Of a stretch of DNA of 64,000 bases, positions 9,987-17,377 are shown one piece after another. Every line of letters begins with the position of its first letter. Positions within the stretch are counted from its first letter, which is position 1. Position numbers and translations under genes: made by a program. The stretch is from the NCBI RefSeq assembly GCF_030704205.1, contig NZ_CP131913.1, forward strand, positions 2,790,001 through 2,854,000, given 5' to 3'. Below the pieces are notes generated by a model that did no database searches, was not told the origin of the DNA, and saw only the letters and a program-made list of their open reading frames with translations. Origin of the DNA: Halomonas alkalicola. Lineage in GTDB: Bacteria; Pseudomonadota; Gammaproteobacteria; Pseudomonadales; Halomonadaceae.

Positions 9987-10016
9987 GCCCCCGCGGCTGA
10001 CAGGAGCGCCAACGAC

Positions 10017-10048
10017 AGCGCCCCCGCCGGTTTCCCGGGGGGGGCGCT
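10017..10048. terminator. Hairpin terminator between ilvD and ttrA (convergent)
   Basis: A 9-bp stem (AGCGCCCCC / GGGGGCGCT) with a 14-nt loop containing an 8-G run. It sits 30 bp after the ilvD stop and about 50 bp before the ttrA stop on the other strand. A short T-rich stretch (GCCTTTC) follows on the plus strand, so it probably serves ilvD. Confidence 0.65.
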
Positions 10049-10097
10049 CTGCCTTTCAGTGGTTTATCCAGGCTCGGTTGGTTCGGGCGCGGCGGGT

Positions 10098-13000
10098 TCA
10101 GGCCTTGCGGACCCTCACCGGCAGGCCCTGGCGCACGCTGGCGCCGCTGATGGGCTCGAGCCAGGTGCCGTCCACGTTGCGGGTCGGGTCCCGGAAGCCC
10201 AGGTCGTTGATGTTGATGCCGGCGCGCAGCCAGGGCATGTCCGGCTGGGACTCGCCGTCGATCACATGCGGCGTGGCGCCGAGATCCCGGTGGCCGTAGC
10301 CGTGCTCGATGCCCAGTGACCCCGGCATCACGCTCTCGCTGACCAGCGCCAGGCCCACCACGCTGCCGCCGGGGCTCTCGATGCGGACGGTATCGCCGTG
10401 GCTGATGCCGTAGCGCTCGGCGTCCTGGCGATGCATCTGCACGGGGTTGTAGGGCTTGATCATGCGCAGCCGCTCGTTGCCGATGGCGTAGGAGTTCATC
10501 AGGTTGGATTTGAACGAGAAGGCGAGCAGCGGCCACTCCTCCTCGAGGAACACCTCACGCATGGTCTGCTGGTTGGCCAGCAGCGGCAGACTGTGGCCGG
10601 GCACGCCGCGGTTGGGCTTGCCGCTCATGGTGTCGATGCTGGTGCCCACCACCTCGTTGTAGACGCACAGGGTGCGGCGCCAGGCGTTGGTCAGCCGCTC
10701 GCCGCGGAAGTGGTCGCTGGCGTCCTGGAAGCGCCCGCCGCGAGCGTAGAGGTAGGCCACCCGGCCACGCTCCTCTTCCTTGAGGGTGCGCTCGAGCCGC
10801 GGCAGCAGCGGGGCGAGCCCGGCGTGGGCGATGTCGCTCTCGTCGGCCTCGGGCAGCGGCTCGTCCATGTAGGCGATGTTGGCCGCGGCGCGCAGGTAAT
10901 AGTCCTCGGCGCGGTTGAGCGGGTGCAGGTGGCCGTCGGCATCCGGGATCGCCTCGTCGCCGAAGCCGGAAAGGCCCAGGCGCCGGGCCACGGCGATGAA
11001 GAAGCTGTCCTGGCACACCGGCTCGCCCTCGGCGGTCTTCTGCTGGCGCGGCTCCACCACCGGCCAGCAGGCGGTGGTCAGCCGGCCCAGCGTGCCCTTC
11101 CAGGCGCCGGTGAAGCCCCACACCTCATACATCACCGAGTCGGGCACGATGTAGTCTGCGTAGCGGTTGGTCTCGTTGATGAAGCCATCCACCGCCACGA
11201 AGAGCCCCAGGCGCTTCGGGTCCTTGAGCTTGTCGGCGATCATCGCCTCGAGCCCGGCCTGGCCGTAGATGGGGTTGGCCATGCAGCCGATCAGCGCCTT
11301 GATCGGGTAGGGGTAGCCGTCCAGCGCCGAGGGCAGGTGCTCGGTGAGGGTGGGCGGGGCGAAGGAGCGCCACGGCGCCTTGGCCGGGTAGGGGTTCTCG
11401 CCGGCCTCTACCTTGCGGCGGTACTCCGAGGAGCGCTCGTAGGGGAAGCGCGAGCGGGAGAGGAAGACGCCCTGGGGGCCGCGCTTGCCGGGGAAGTCCA
11501 CCAGGTCGTAGCGGGGGCCCTGGCTGAAGCCGTTGAACTGGCCCCCGCCCACGGCGCTGCCGCCCTTCATGTTGTAGTTGCCGGCCAGCAGGTTGAGCAT
11601 CTGCACCGCGAAGGCGGCGTAGAAGCCGTTGCCCGACATCATGCCGCCGTGGCAGTTGACCACGGCGCGGCGGCCGTGGCTGGCGTAGCGTTCGGCCAGC
11701 TCGACGATGGTGGCCTCGGGGATGCCGCAGTGCTCGGCGTAGGTGGCCAGGTCGTACTCGTTGGCCGACTCCCGCAGCAGGGTCATGCTGCTCTTCACCC
11801 GCACGGTGCTCCCAGGCCCTTCCGACGAACCGGCGAGCTCGACCTCGCGGTCGACGAAGAGCTCGGCGGCCATCGCCTCCTCGCCGTGAACGAGCTTGCC
11901 GTCGACCACCACCAGGGGGGCATCGGCGTCGCTTCCGGCCTCGGCCAGGCCCAGGTCGCTGGCCATCAGAAAACGGCCGCGGCGGGGGTGGTTTTCGGTA
12001 TCGATCACCAGGTGGGTGGCGTTGGAGTGGGTGGCCTCGCCGGCGGCGTCCGCGGCAGCCTTGCCGGGCAGCTCGAGGAACGCCCGTGCATAGCCCTCGT
12101 TGTCCAGCAGCCACTGGATGATGGCCATGGCGAAGGCGCTGTCGGTGCCGGGGCGGATCGGCACCCAGCGGTTGTGGGCGGCGGCGTGGGAGGCGGCGGC
12201 GTTGAGCGCCGGGTCCACCACCACGTACTCCAGGGTGCCCTCGGCGCGCGCCTTGGCGATCAGCCGGCCCTGGCGCTTGAAGGGGTTGCCCGCCTGGCTC
12301 GGCGCGGTGCCGATGTACATGATGAAGCGGGCGTTCTGGATGTCCGGCTTGACGTGGGCGTTGGCGCCCAGGTCGTTCATCACGGCACCGGAGCCCATGC
12401 GGAAGGCCAGTCCGCAGTAGGAGCCGTGGTGGCCGTAGTTGCGGGTGGCGAAGCCGTTGAGGGTGAAGCGCTTGAGCAGCTCCGAGCGGCCGTAGTCGGT
12501 GGCCTCCATCACCATCAGCTGGTTGGCCTTCGGGCCGTACTCCGGGTTCTCCGGGTCGATGAGGGTGTCATGGTCGTGGATGGCGCGCAGGCCGTCCACG
12601 TGGCCCTCGCCGAACAGGTCGCCGCCCTCGCAGATCTCCTCGATCAGCTGCTCGAAGGAGATCTTCTGCCACTGGCGCTCGCCGCGCTCGCCCACCCGCT
12701 TGAGGCAGTGGTCGATGCGGAAGGGGCTCTCCAGCTGGCTCATCATGGCGTTGCCGCGGGCGCAGGCGGTGGAGCGGTTGACCTGGCCCTGGCCGCCGTA
12801 GGCGCTGACGTGGCGCAGCGCCTCGGCCACCGGGGTGCGCATGGGCAGGTGGTCGTCGGCGGAGAGCGGGTGGTAGGGGTTGCCGGAGACACGCAGCACC
12901 CGGTCGCTCTCGCTGTCGACGCGCACCCGCACGCCGCACTGGGTGGTGCAGCCGTAGCAGATGGTGAAGGCGGTGCGCTGGTCCGGGTTGAGGGTCAGTT

Positions 13001-13208
13001 CGCCGCTGTCGAGGTCGACCCGATACTCCGGCGCCAGGGAGTTGCCGTGGATCGGGTGCTTCGGCGTCTCGCCGGCGCTGCCGGTGACGCCCTTGGCCAT
13101 CTTGGCCAGGGGGGCGGAGTAGCCGGCGACGAAGGTGGCGGCACCGCCGGCGGCGACGGCACCCTTCATGAAGCGGCGGCGTGAGGTATCGACGGGGGAC
13201 TTAGCCAT
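10098..13208 (-). CDS. ttrA: Tetrathionate reductase subunit A (molybdopterin catalytic subunit)
   Basis: A 1036-residue periplasmic molybdenum (bis-MGD) enzyme, close to the length of Salmonella TtrA. A Tat signal is at residues 9-14 (SRRRFMKG). An N-terminal 4Fe-4S site has C84, C87, C91 and C149 (CYGCTTQC ... STACARG). The presumed Mo ligand Cys lies in HGSYCGLAFRMGSG. Blocks such as GEGHVDGLRAIHD and NPFKRQGR match TtrA as I remember it. It reduces tetrathionate to thiosulfate with electrons from TtrB/TtrC. It is last in ttrBCA, overlapping ttrC by 8 bp. A related sulfur or arsenic oxidoreductase is possible but less likely. Confidence 0.9.
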   Translation of the reverse strand: MAKSPVDTSRRRFMKGAVAAGGAATFVAGYSAPLAKMAKGVTGSAGETPKHPIHGNSLAPEYRVDLDSGELTLNPDQRTAFTICYGCTTQCGVRVRVDSESDRVLRVSGNPYHPLSADDHLPMRTPVAEALRHVSAYGGQGQVNRSTACARGNAMMSQLESPFRIDHCLKRVGERGERQWQKISFEQLIEEICEGGDLFGEGHVDGLRAIHDHDTLIDPENPEYGPKANQLMVMEATDYGRSELLKRFTLNGFATRNYGHHGSYCGLAFRMGSGAVMNDLGANAHVKPDIQNARFIMYIGTAPSQAGNPFKRQGRLIAKARAEGTLEYVVVDPALNAAASHAAAHNRWVPIRPGTDSAFAMAIIQWLLDNEGYARAFLELPGKAAADAAGEATHSNATHLVIDTENHPRRGRFLMASDLGLAEAGSDADAPLVVVDGKLVHGEEAMAAELFVDREVELAGSSEGPGSTVRVKSSMTLLRESANEYDLATYAEHCGIPEATIVELAERYASHGRRAVVNCHGGMMSGNGFYAAFAVQMLNLLAGNYNMKGGSAVGGGQFNGFSQGPRYDLVDFPGKRGPQGVFLSRSRFPYERSSEYRRKVEAGENPYPAKAPWRSFAPPTLTEHLPSALDGYPYPIKALIGCMANPIYGQAGLEAMIADKLKDPKRLGLFVAVDGFINETNRYADYIVPDSVMYEVWGFTGAWKGTLGRLTTACWPVVEPRQQKTAEGEPVCQDSFFIAVARRLGLSGFGDEAIPDADGHLHPLNRAEDYYLRAAANIAYMDEPLPEADESDIAHAGLAPLLPRLERTLKEEERGRVAYLYARGGRFQDASDHFRGERLTNAWRRTLCVYNEVVGTSIDTMSGKPNRGVPGHSLPLLANQQTMREVFLEEEWPLLAFSFKSNLMNSYAIGNERLRMIKPYNPVQMHRQDAERYGISHGDTVRIESPGGSVVGLALVSESVMPGSLGIEHGYGHRDLGATPHVIDGESQPDMPWLRAGININDLGFRDPTRNVDGTWLEPISGASVRQGLPVRVRKA

Positions 13209-14427
13209 GGCGGGGCGCTCCTTCCATGTTGTGTGCGGCGCGCTTGGCGTCGGGGTGTGCGGTGCTTTCGGATGACGCTGTGCTGTCCGAGAGCGAGACG
13301 TCGGCGGCGCTGCCGCCCTGGCGCGCCTGGCGCCAGGGGATCAGCAGGTCGATCACCAGGACCGCGGCGAGCCACAGGCCGAAGGTGCCGACGATGCCGA
13401 GGATGCCGGAGGAGCCGGCGGGGATGCCGTAGTGGTGGAAGCCGGCGCTGTTGCGGGCCACGTGCTGCACGTCCATCAGCACCACCCAGCGGAACATCCA
13501 GCCCATGTGGATGGCCACCAGGCCCAGCACCCAGGCCCAGGCGAAGAGGGCCGGGCGGCGGGCGGCGGGGCGGGTGAGCAGGTAGAGCACGGCGCCGAAC
13601 AGGGCCACCCCGGTCAGGCCGCCCCAGAGGGCGGTGCTGCGCCAGGAGGGGCTTGCGCGCACCGAGTCCAGCGCCGCGGCCACCGAGCCGACGTTGGCGT
13701 TGATGCCGTCCAGGAACCAGCTGCCGGCGACGATCCCGGCCACCAGGCAGGCGCCCAGCAGCACCCTGAGCATCTGGCCGCTGCTGGCCTGGTCACGCAG
13801 GCCGCTGACCCGGTTGAGCACCAGGATCAGGCCGGCGGCGGCGATAAAGCCGGTGGCGACCAGCATCGGCGGCAGCCAGACGGTGTTCCACAGCGGGCGC
13901 GCCTTGACCACGGCAAGCTCGGCGCCGGTATAGAGCATGATGCCGGTGGAGAGCGCCAGGGTGCCCAGGCCCACCAGCACCAGCGCCGCGCGCGGGGTAG
14001 GGGCGGAGCCGAACGACAGCAGGCGGGCGGCGAGGCCCGGCAGGCCGGGTGCCTGGCGGCTGGCCTGCAGCGCCGGTCGCCAGGCCAGCCAGGCGAGCAG
14101 CAGCACGCCCACCACGTAGAGCGGCAGCAGCAGGCTGCCGATGGACATCCAGGAGCTCGAGGTGGCGTAGGCGTAGAAGTGCCAGAAGCGCAGCGGCTGG
14201 TGCAGGTCGGCGAGCAGCGCCACCGGGGCCACCAGGGTCGTGGTCAGGCAGGCCAGCATCGCCAGGCGCGCGGTGGGCAGCCAGCGCTGCCTGCCGAACA
14301 CCAGCGCCGGTGCCGCCAGCCACAGGGTGGCGTAGGAGAGCGCGATCAGGAAGAAGTACTGCACCGCCCAGGGGTACCAGGCGATGGCGTAGCGGGGCGC
14401 GAGCAGCTCAATGGCCATGGAATTCAT
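13201..14427 (-). CDS. ttrC: Tetrathionate reductase membrane subunit C (NrfD/PsrC-like quinol oxidase)
   Basis: A 408-residue integral membrane protein with about nine hydrophobic helices, e.g. FFLIALSYATLWLAAPAL and ALVLVGLGTLALSTGIML. The NrfD family takes electrons from quinol and passes them to the Fe-S subunit. The start at 14427 has AAGGAG 7 bp upstream and lies inside the end of ttrB (20-bp overlap), so the genes are translationally coupled. The last 45 residues are hydrophilic and Ser/Ala-rich, without known function. Gene order B-C-A is the same as in enteric ttr operons. Confidence 0.88.
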   Translation of the reverse strand: MNSMAIELLAPRYAIAWYPWAVQYFFLIALSYATLWLAAPALVFGRQRWLPTARLAMLACLTTTLVAPVALLADLHQPLRFWHFYAYATSSSWMSIGSLLLPLYVVGVLLLAWLAWRPALQASRQAPGLPGLAARLLSFGSAPTPRAALVLVGLGTLALSTGIMLYTGAELAVVKARPLWNTVWLPPMLVATGFIAAAGLILVLNRVSGLRDQASSGQMLRVLLGACLVAGIVAGSWFLDGINANVGSVAAALDSVRASPSWRSTALWGGLTGVALFGAVLYLLTRPAARRPALFAWAWVLGLVAIHMGWMFRWVVLMDVQHVARNSAGFHHYGIPAGSSGILGIVGTFGLWLAAVLVIDLLIPWRQARQGGSAADVSLSDSTASSESTAHPDAKRAAHNMEGAPRHG

Positions 14428-15187
14428 AACCCATCTCCTTGCCGTGGGGGTCGAGGACTTCCAGGGCCACCGGCTCGGCGAGCGGGCGCGTGATGAAGCG
14501 CTCGTCCATGCCGAGGTAGAAGACCTGGGGCAGGGTGTTCTTTTCAGGCTGCAGCACCATCAGCTCGTCGCGGTGCTCCGCGATCATGCGGCTGATCTGG
14601 CTTTCAGGGTCGCGCATGTCGCCGATGATCCGCGCGCCGCCCACACAGCTCTCCACGCAGGCCGGCAGCAGGCCGGCTTCCAGGCGGTGGGCGCAGAAGG
14701 TGCACTTGTCGGCGGTCTGGGTCCTGTCGTTGATGAAGCGGGCGTCGTAGGGGCAGGCGTTGACGCAGTAGGCGCAGCCCACGCAGCGGTCGCTGTCCAC
14801 CACCACGATGCCGTCCTGCTGCTGGTAGGTCGCCTGGACCGGGCAGACCGGCACGCAGGGCGGGTTCTCGCAGTGGTTGCACAGGCGCGGCAGCATGAAG
14901 GTGGCAAGCTCGCCGGTCTCCTGATGCTCCACCTCGTACTGGGAGACGGTGGTGCGGAACTTGCCCAGGGGGGCGTCGTTCTCGATATGGCACGACACGG
15001 TGCAGGCCTGGCAGCCGATGCATTGGCGCAGGTCGATGAGCATGCCGTAGCGCTTGGTGGGGTCGCCTTCTCGGCGGGGCGGCTGGCTGTTGATGCCGGC
15101 GCTGGCAACGCTCGAAAGCGGTATCAGGGCGGCACCCGCGCTGAGGCGAGCGAGCTGGCCGAGAAGGGAGCGGCGAAGGTGGTCCAT
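14408..15187 (-). CDS. ttrB: Tetrathionate reductase subunit B (four-cluster ferredoxin)
   Basis: A 259-residue Fe-S electron carrier between TtrC and TtrA. Four cysteine clusters are visible: CIGCQACTVSCH, CNHCENPPCVPVCP, CVGCAYCVNACP, and CTFC with a later CVESC. An N-terminal hydrophobic segment (LLGQLARLSAGAALIPLSS) suggests export or anchoring. The ATG at 15187 is chosen because GGAGG lies 4 bp upstream; a longer frame would start at 15271 in the promoter. It is first in ttrBCA. A perfect FNR/Anr box is centred about 102 bp upstream of the start. Confidence 0.9.
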   Translation of the reverse strand: MDHLRRSLLGQLARLSAGAALIPLSSVASAGINSQPPRREGDPTKRYGMLIDLRQCIGCQACTVSCHIENDAPLGKFRTTVSQYEVEHQETGELATFMLPRLCNHCENPPCVPVCPVQATYQQQDGIVVVDSDRCVGCAYCVNACPYDARFINDRTQTADKCTFCAHRLEAGLLPACVESCVGGARIIGDMRDPESQISRMIAEHRDELMVLQPEKNTLPQVFYLGMDERFITRPLAEPVALEVLDPHGKEMGYEFHGH

Positions 15188-15254
15188 GGCGCCTCCGGTG
15201 GCCTGGGTGTCGCGGGGGATCGCCCCGCGGCGGGATAAGAGGGTGACACCGGAA

Positions 15255-15297
15255 AGCCTACCTGCGACCAAGGTCGAGTGGCTTGATATGCATCAAG
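15255..15297 (-). promoter_or_regulatory. FNR/Anr-activated class II promoter of ttrBCA
   Basis: CTTGATATGCATCAAG at 15282-15297 contains a perfect FNR consensus TTGAT-N4-ATCAA (15283-15296, centre 15289.5). Reading the minus strand, a -10-like TAGGCT lies at 15260-15255, centred 32 bp downstream. That is exactly the spacing expected when FNR binds at -41.5, which places the transcription start near 15248. This predicts oxygen-limited induction of ttrBCA. The -10 is only a partial consensus match. Confidence 0.8.
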
Positions 15298-15363
15298 AGA
15301 TGATTAGCAAGCTCTTAATGCTCGCTTAATGTTGCCGCAAGTGGCTGGCAGCCAAGGGAAAGC

Positions 15364-15397
15364 ATCACGCCCCGCCGGTGACCCGGCAGGGCGTGAT
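15364..15397 (-). terminator. Strong hairpin downstream of the small HTH gene
   Basis: A 9-bp outer stem (ATCACGCCC / GGGCGTGAT), one mismatch, then a 5-bp inner stem (GCCGG / CCGGC) and a TGAC loop. It starts about 20 bp past the stop of the HTH gene on the minus strand and is followed there by GCTTTCCC. It would isolate the HTH transcript from the FNR promoter of ttrB. A run of ten G (15404-15413) lies between gene and hairpin. Confidence 0.7.
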
Positions 15398-15418
15398 AGG
15401 AGAGGGGGGGGGGCGGCG

Positions 15419-15697
15419 TCAGTGGGCCGTCGGCTCCGGGTCGATGGTGCGGTAGAGAATCTGCAGCTCCTCGACGGAGAGATGCTCCAGACGGCCGGAG
15501 AGCAGATCGCTGACCTTCTGGGCCGGCAGGCCGGCACGGCGGGCGATCTCTCGGCAGCCGAGGTCGGAGACGGCGATCAGCCGAGTCACGATGCGCATGA
15601 GGCGTGTACGTTTTTCCAGGTCCCTGACGTCGAGGTCAGGGCTACTTCGCGGGGGGTCGAGTTGGTCCGCGGCTTGGGTGTGACGTGCAGTACTCAT
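15419..15697 (-). CDS. Small XRE-like helix-turn-helix protein
   Basis: A 92-residue protein. The ATG at 15697 has GGAG 5 bp upstream; an upstream ATG at 15727 has no ribosome site. Residues 35-90 look like a Cro/XRE HTH (CREIARRAGLPAQKVSDLLS), with a following helix (SVEELQILYRTI). It resembles the antitoxin/HTH_37 kind of DNA-binding protein, but no toxin gene is adjacent. It is the nearest regulator to ttrBCA and is read in the same direction, separated by a terminator. Enteric ttr operons use the two-component TtrRS, which is not present here, so a role in ttr control is possible but only inferred. Confidence 0.7.
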   Translation of the reverse strand: MSTARHTQAADQLDPPRSSPDLDVRDLEKRTRLMRIVTRLIAVSDLGCREIARRAGLPAQKVSDLLSGRLEHLSVEELQILYRTIDPEPTAH

Positions 15698-15809
15698 GAT
15701 GCTCCAGTGGGCGATTGCGACATGCACACTATGGGGTCTCTTCGGCGATTTTGCCAGTGTCGATTCGATGATGCTTTGGTGGCAGCAAGAAGACGCCGCA
15801 GGAGCAGGC

Positions 15810-17237
15810 TCAGGTGCGCTGCAGGCAGCGCGTCAGCACGTGGCGCAGGCGTACCGCTTCGCTGGCCAGGGTGTTGCCGGAGAGCATGCCGATGCCGAGG
15901 ATCAGGCCGCTGCGCGGGTCGTCGGGGGCGCAGGCCGGGCTCAGCGGGCGGGTGATGAGGTGGGATTGCAGCAGGCGGCTGGCGACGCGCCGGTCATCCA
16001 CCTCCGGCGCGAACTGCACGCAGAGGCTGATGGAGTGGCTGGGCGGGGAGACGTGGAGCACGCCGGGCACCTGCACCAGCTGGTCGTGCATCACCTGCTG
16101 GCGGGCCAGGTAGTCGCGTTGGATACGGCGGTACCAGGCGTCCAGCTCCCCCTCGGCGATGAACTGGGCCAGGGCGGCCTGGTCCAGCAGGCGCCCCTCG
16201 CGGAACACCTCGCTGCGCAGCTGGTTGAGTGGCGCCACCCGCGACCGGGGGGCCACCAGGTAGCCCAGGCGCAGGCCGGGGAACATCAGCTTGGAGAAGG
16301 AGCCGACCAGCAGGTGCCGGGGCGAGCGGCCGTCGAACATCAGGTTGGCGCCATCCTCGCCGGTGAACTCGTAGTCATCCTCCAGCACGAAGTCGGGCGC
16401 GAGGCGCGCGCAGAGCGCCTGCCGGTGCGCTCGGGAGGTGGGCACGCTGAGCGGGTAGTGGTGCGAGCCGGTGAAGTAGGCCAGCCGCACCGGGGCGTTC
16501 GCCTCCCCGGGGGCGTGGCCCGCCTCCGGGGACCAGGCGAGCTGGTCGACCCTGGCGCCCACGGCAGTGAAGACGTTGCGCGCCCCCCAGTAGCAGGGGG
16601 ACTCCATCAGCACCCGGTCACCCACGTCGGTGAGCGCCAGGGCGCACAGCTCGATGCCGTTGTGGGTGCCCTCGGTGATGATGATCTGGTCGGTCTCGCA
16701 CTCCAGCCGGCGCCAGCGCCACAGGAAGTCGCGGATGGCGCGCTTGAGCGGGCCGTAGCCGCCGCCGGAGTAGGAGAGCAGCAGGGCGTTGCGCGGCACG
16801 GTGACGCTGGCATAGAGCTCGCGCCACTTGGCCATGGGGAACTGGGTGATGTCCGGGATGCCGGGCATGAAGGCGCCGCTCTGGATGGCGCTGGCACTGG
16901 GGGCGTCCAGGATGGCGGCGGCCCGGGTCGAGAGGCGCGGGGCGGCGTCGGCCGGCGTCGGGTCCGGCGTGACCGGGCGGCGAGTCCAGGTGCCCTGGCC
17001 CTGCCCGGTGAAGATGAGCCCCTCCTCCCCCAGTCGCCGCATGGCCTGGGCCAGGGTGTCGCGCGCGACCTTCAGCTCCTGGCAGAGCAGCCGGTGGGAG
17101 GGCATCCGGCTGCCGTCGAGCCAGTCGTGCAGGATCGTCAGGCGCAGGGCCTGCTCGATGCGTACGCCCTTGCCCAGGCGTTCGGGCTGCTGGCTGACGC
17201 GGGCGAGAAGCGGGGCGAGGGAGACCTGGGGCGGCAT
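15810..17237 (-). CDS. MocR/GabR-type regulator (GntR HTH fused to aminotransferase fold)
   Basis: A 475-residue protein. The N terminus (about 25-90) is a GntR winged helix (LCQELKVARDTLAQAMRRLG). The rest is a fold-type I PLP aminotransferase domain with the PLP lysine at about K316 (GSFSKLMFPGLRLGYL) and a conserved LEDDYE upstream. Such proteins sense PLP adducts of amines and regulate without catalysing. It is divergent from gabD, with 140 bp between, and two TGGTCCA direct repeats lie in the gap. I therefore infer control of gabDT, probably in response to GABA or 5-aminovalerate. The start at 17237 (MPPQVSLAPL) fits the family length; longer frames run into the operator. Confidence 0.85.
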   Translation of the reverse strand: MPPQVSLAPLLARVSQQPERLGKGVRIEQALRLTILHDWLDGSRMPSHRLLCQELKVARDTLAQAMRRLGEEGLIFTGQGQGTWTRRPVTPDPTPADAAPRLSTRAAAILDAPSASAIQSGAFMPGIPDITQFPMAKWRELYASVTVPRNALLLSYSGGGYGPLKRAIRDFLWRWRRLECETDQIIITEGTHNGIELCALALTDVGDRVLMESPCYWGARNVFTAVGARVDQLAWSPEAGHAPGEANAPVRLAYFTGSHHYPLSVPTSRAHRQALCARLAPDFVLEDDYEFTGEDGANLMFDGRSPRHLLVGSFSKLMFPGLRLGYLVAPRSRVAPLNQLRSEVFREGRLLDQAALAQFIAEGELDAWYRRIQRDYLARQQVMHDQLVQVPGVLHVSPPSHSISLCVQFAPEVDDRRVASRLLQSHLITRPLSPACAPDDPRSGLILGIGMLSGNTLASEAVRLRHVLTRCLQRT

Positions 17238-17290
17238 GGCGGTGGCAACGGTGGCGCGGTGTGTGGCGATTATCCCCTGCGGGTGAGGAT

Positions 17291-17318
17291 TGGTCCACCT
17301 GGCCGGGGAAGTGGTCCA
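17291..17318. promoter_or_regulatory. Candidate MocR/GabR operator: TGGTCCA direct repeat, 21-bp period
   Basis: TGGTCCA occurs at 17291-17297 and again at 17312-17318, both on the same strand and 21 bp (two helical turns) apart, in the 140-bp gap between the divergent regulator and gabD. MocR dimers are known to bind direct repeats. I see no other 7-bp repeat in this gap. The binding assignment is inferred. Confidence 0.55.
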
Positions 17319-17377
17319 TAGGTGGCGGGTCGCCTTGCTGCTAGCGTGCTTCCCCATACCGACAAGAGGAGACCCCC

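Noticed and set aside
10398..13184. A 928-codon open frame on the plus strand opposite ttrA
   Set aside because: It is the mirror of a very GC-rich gene on the other strand. Its translation is low-complexity (Val/Gly/Ala/His-rich) with no domain, while the minus frame is clear TtrA.
15696..17321. A 541-codon plus-strand open frame opposite the MocR gene
   Set aside because: Shadow of the MocR frame, Ala/Gly/Val/Gln-rich, no motif.
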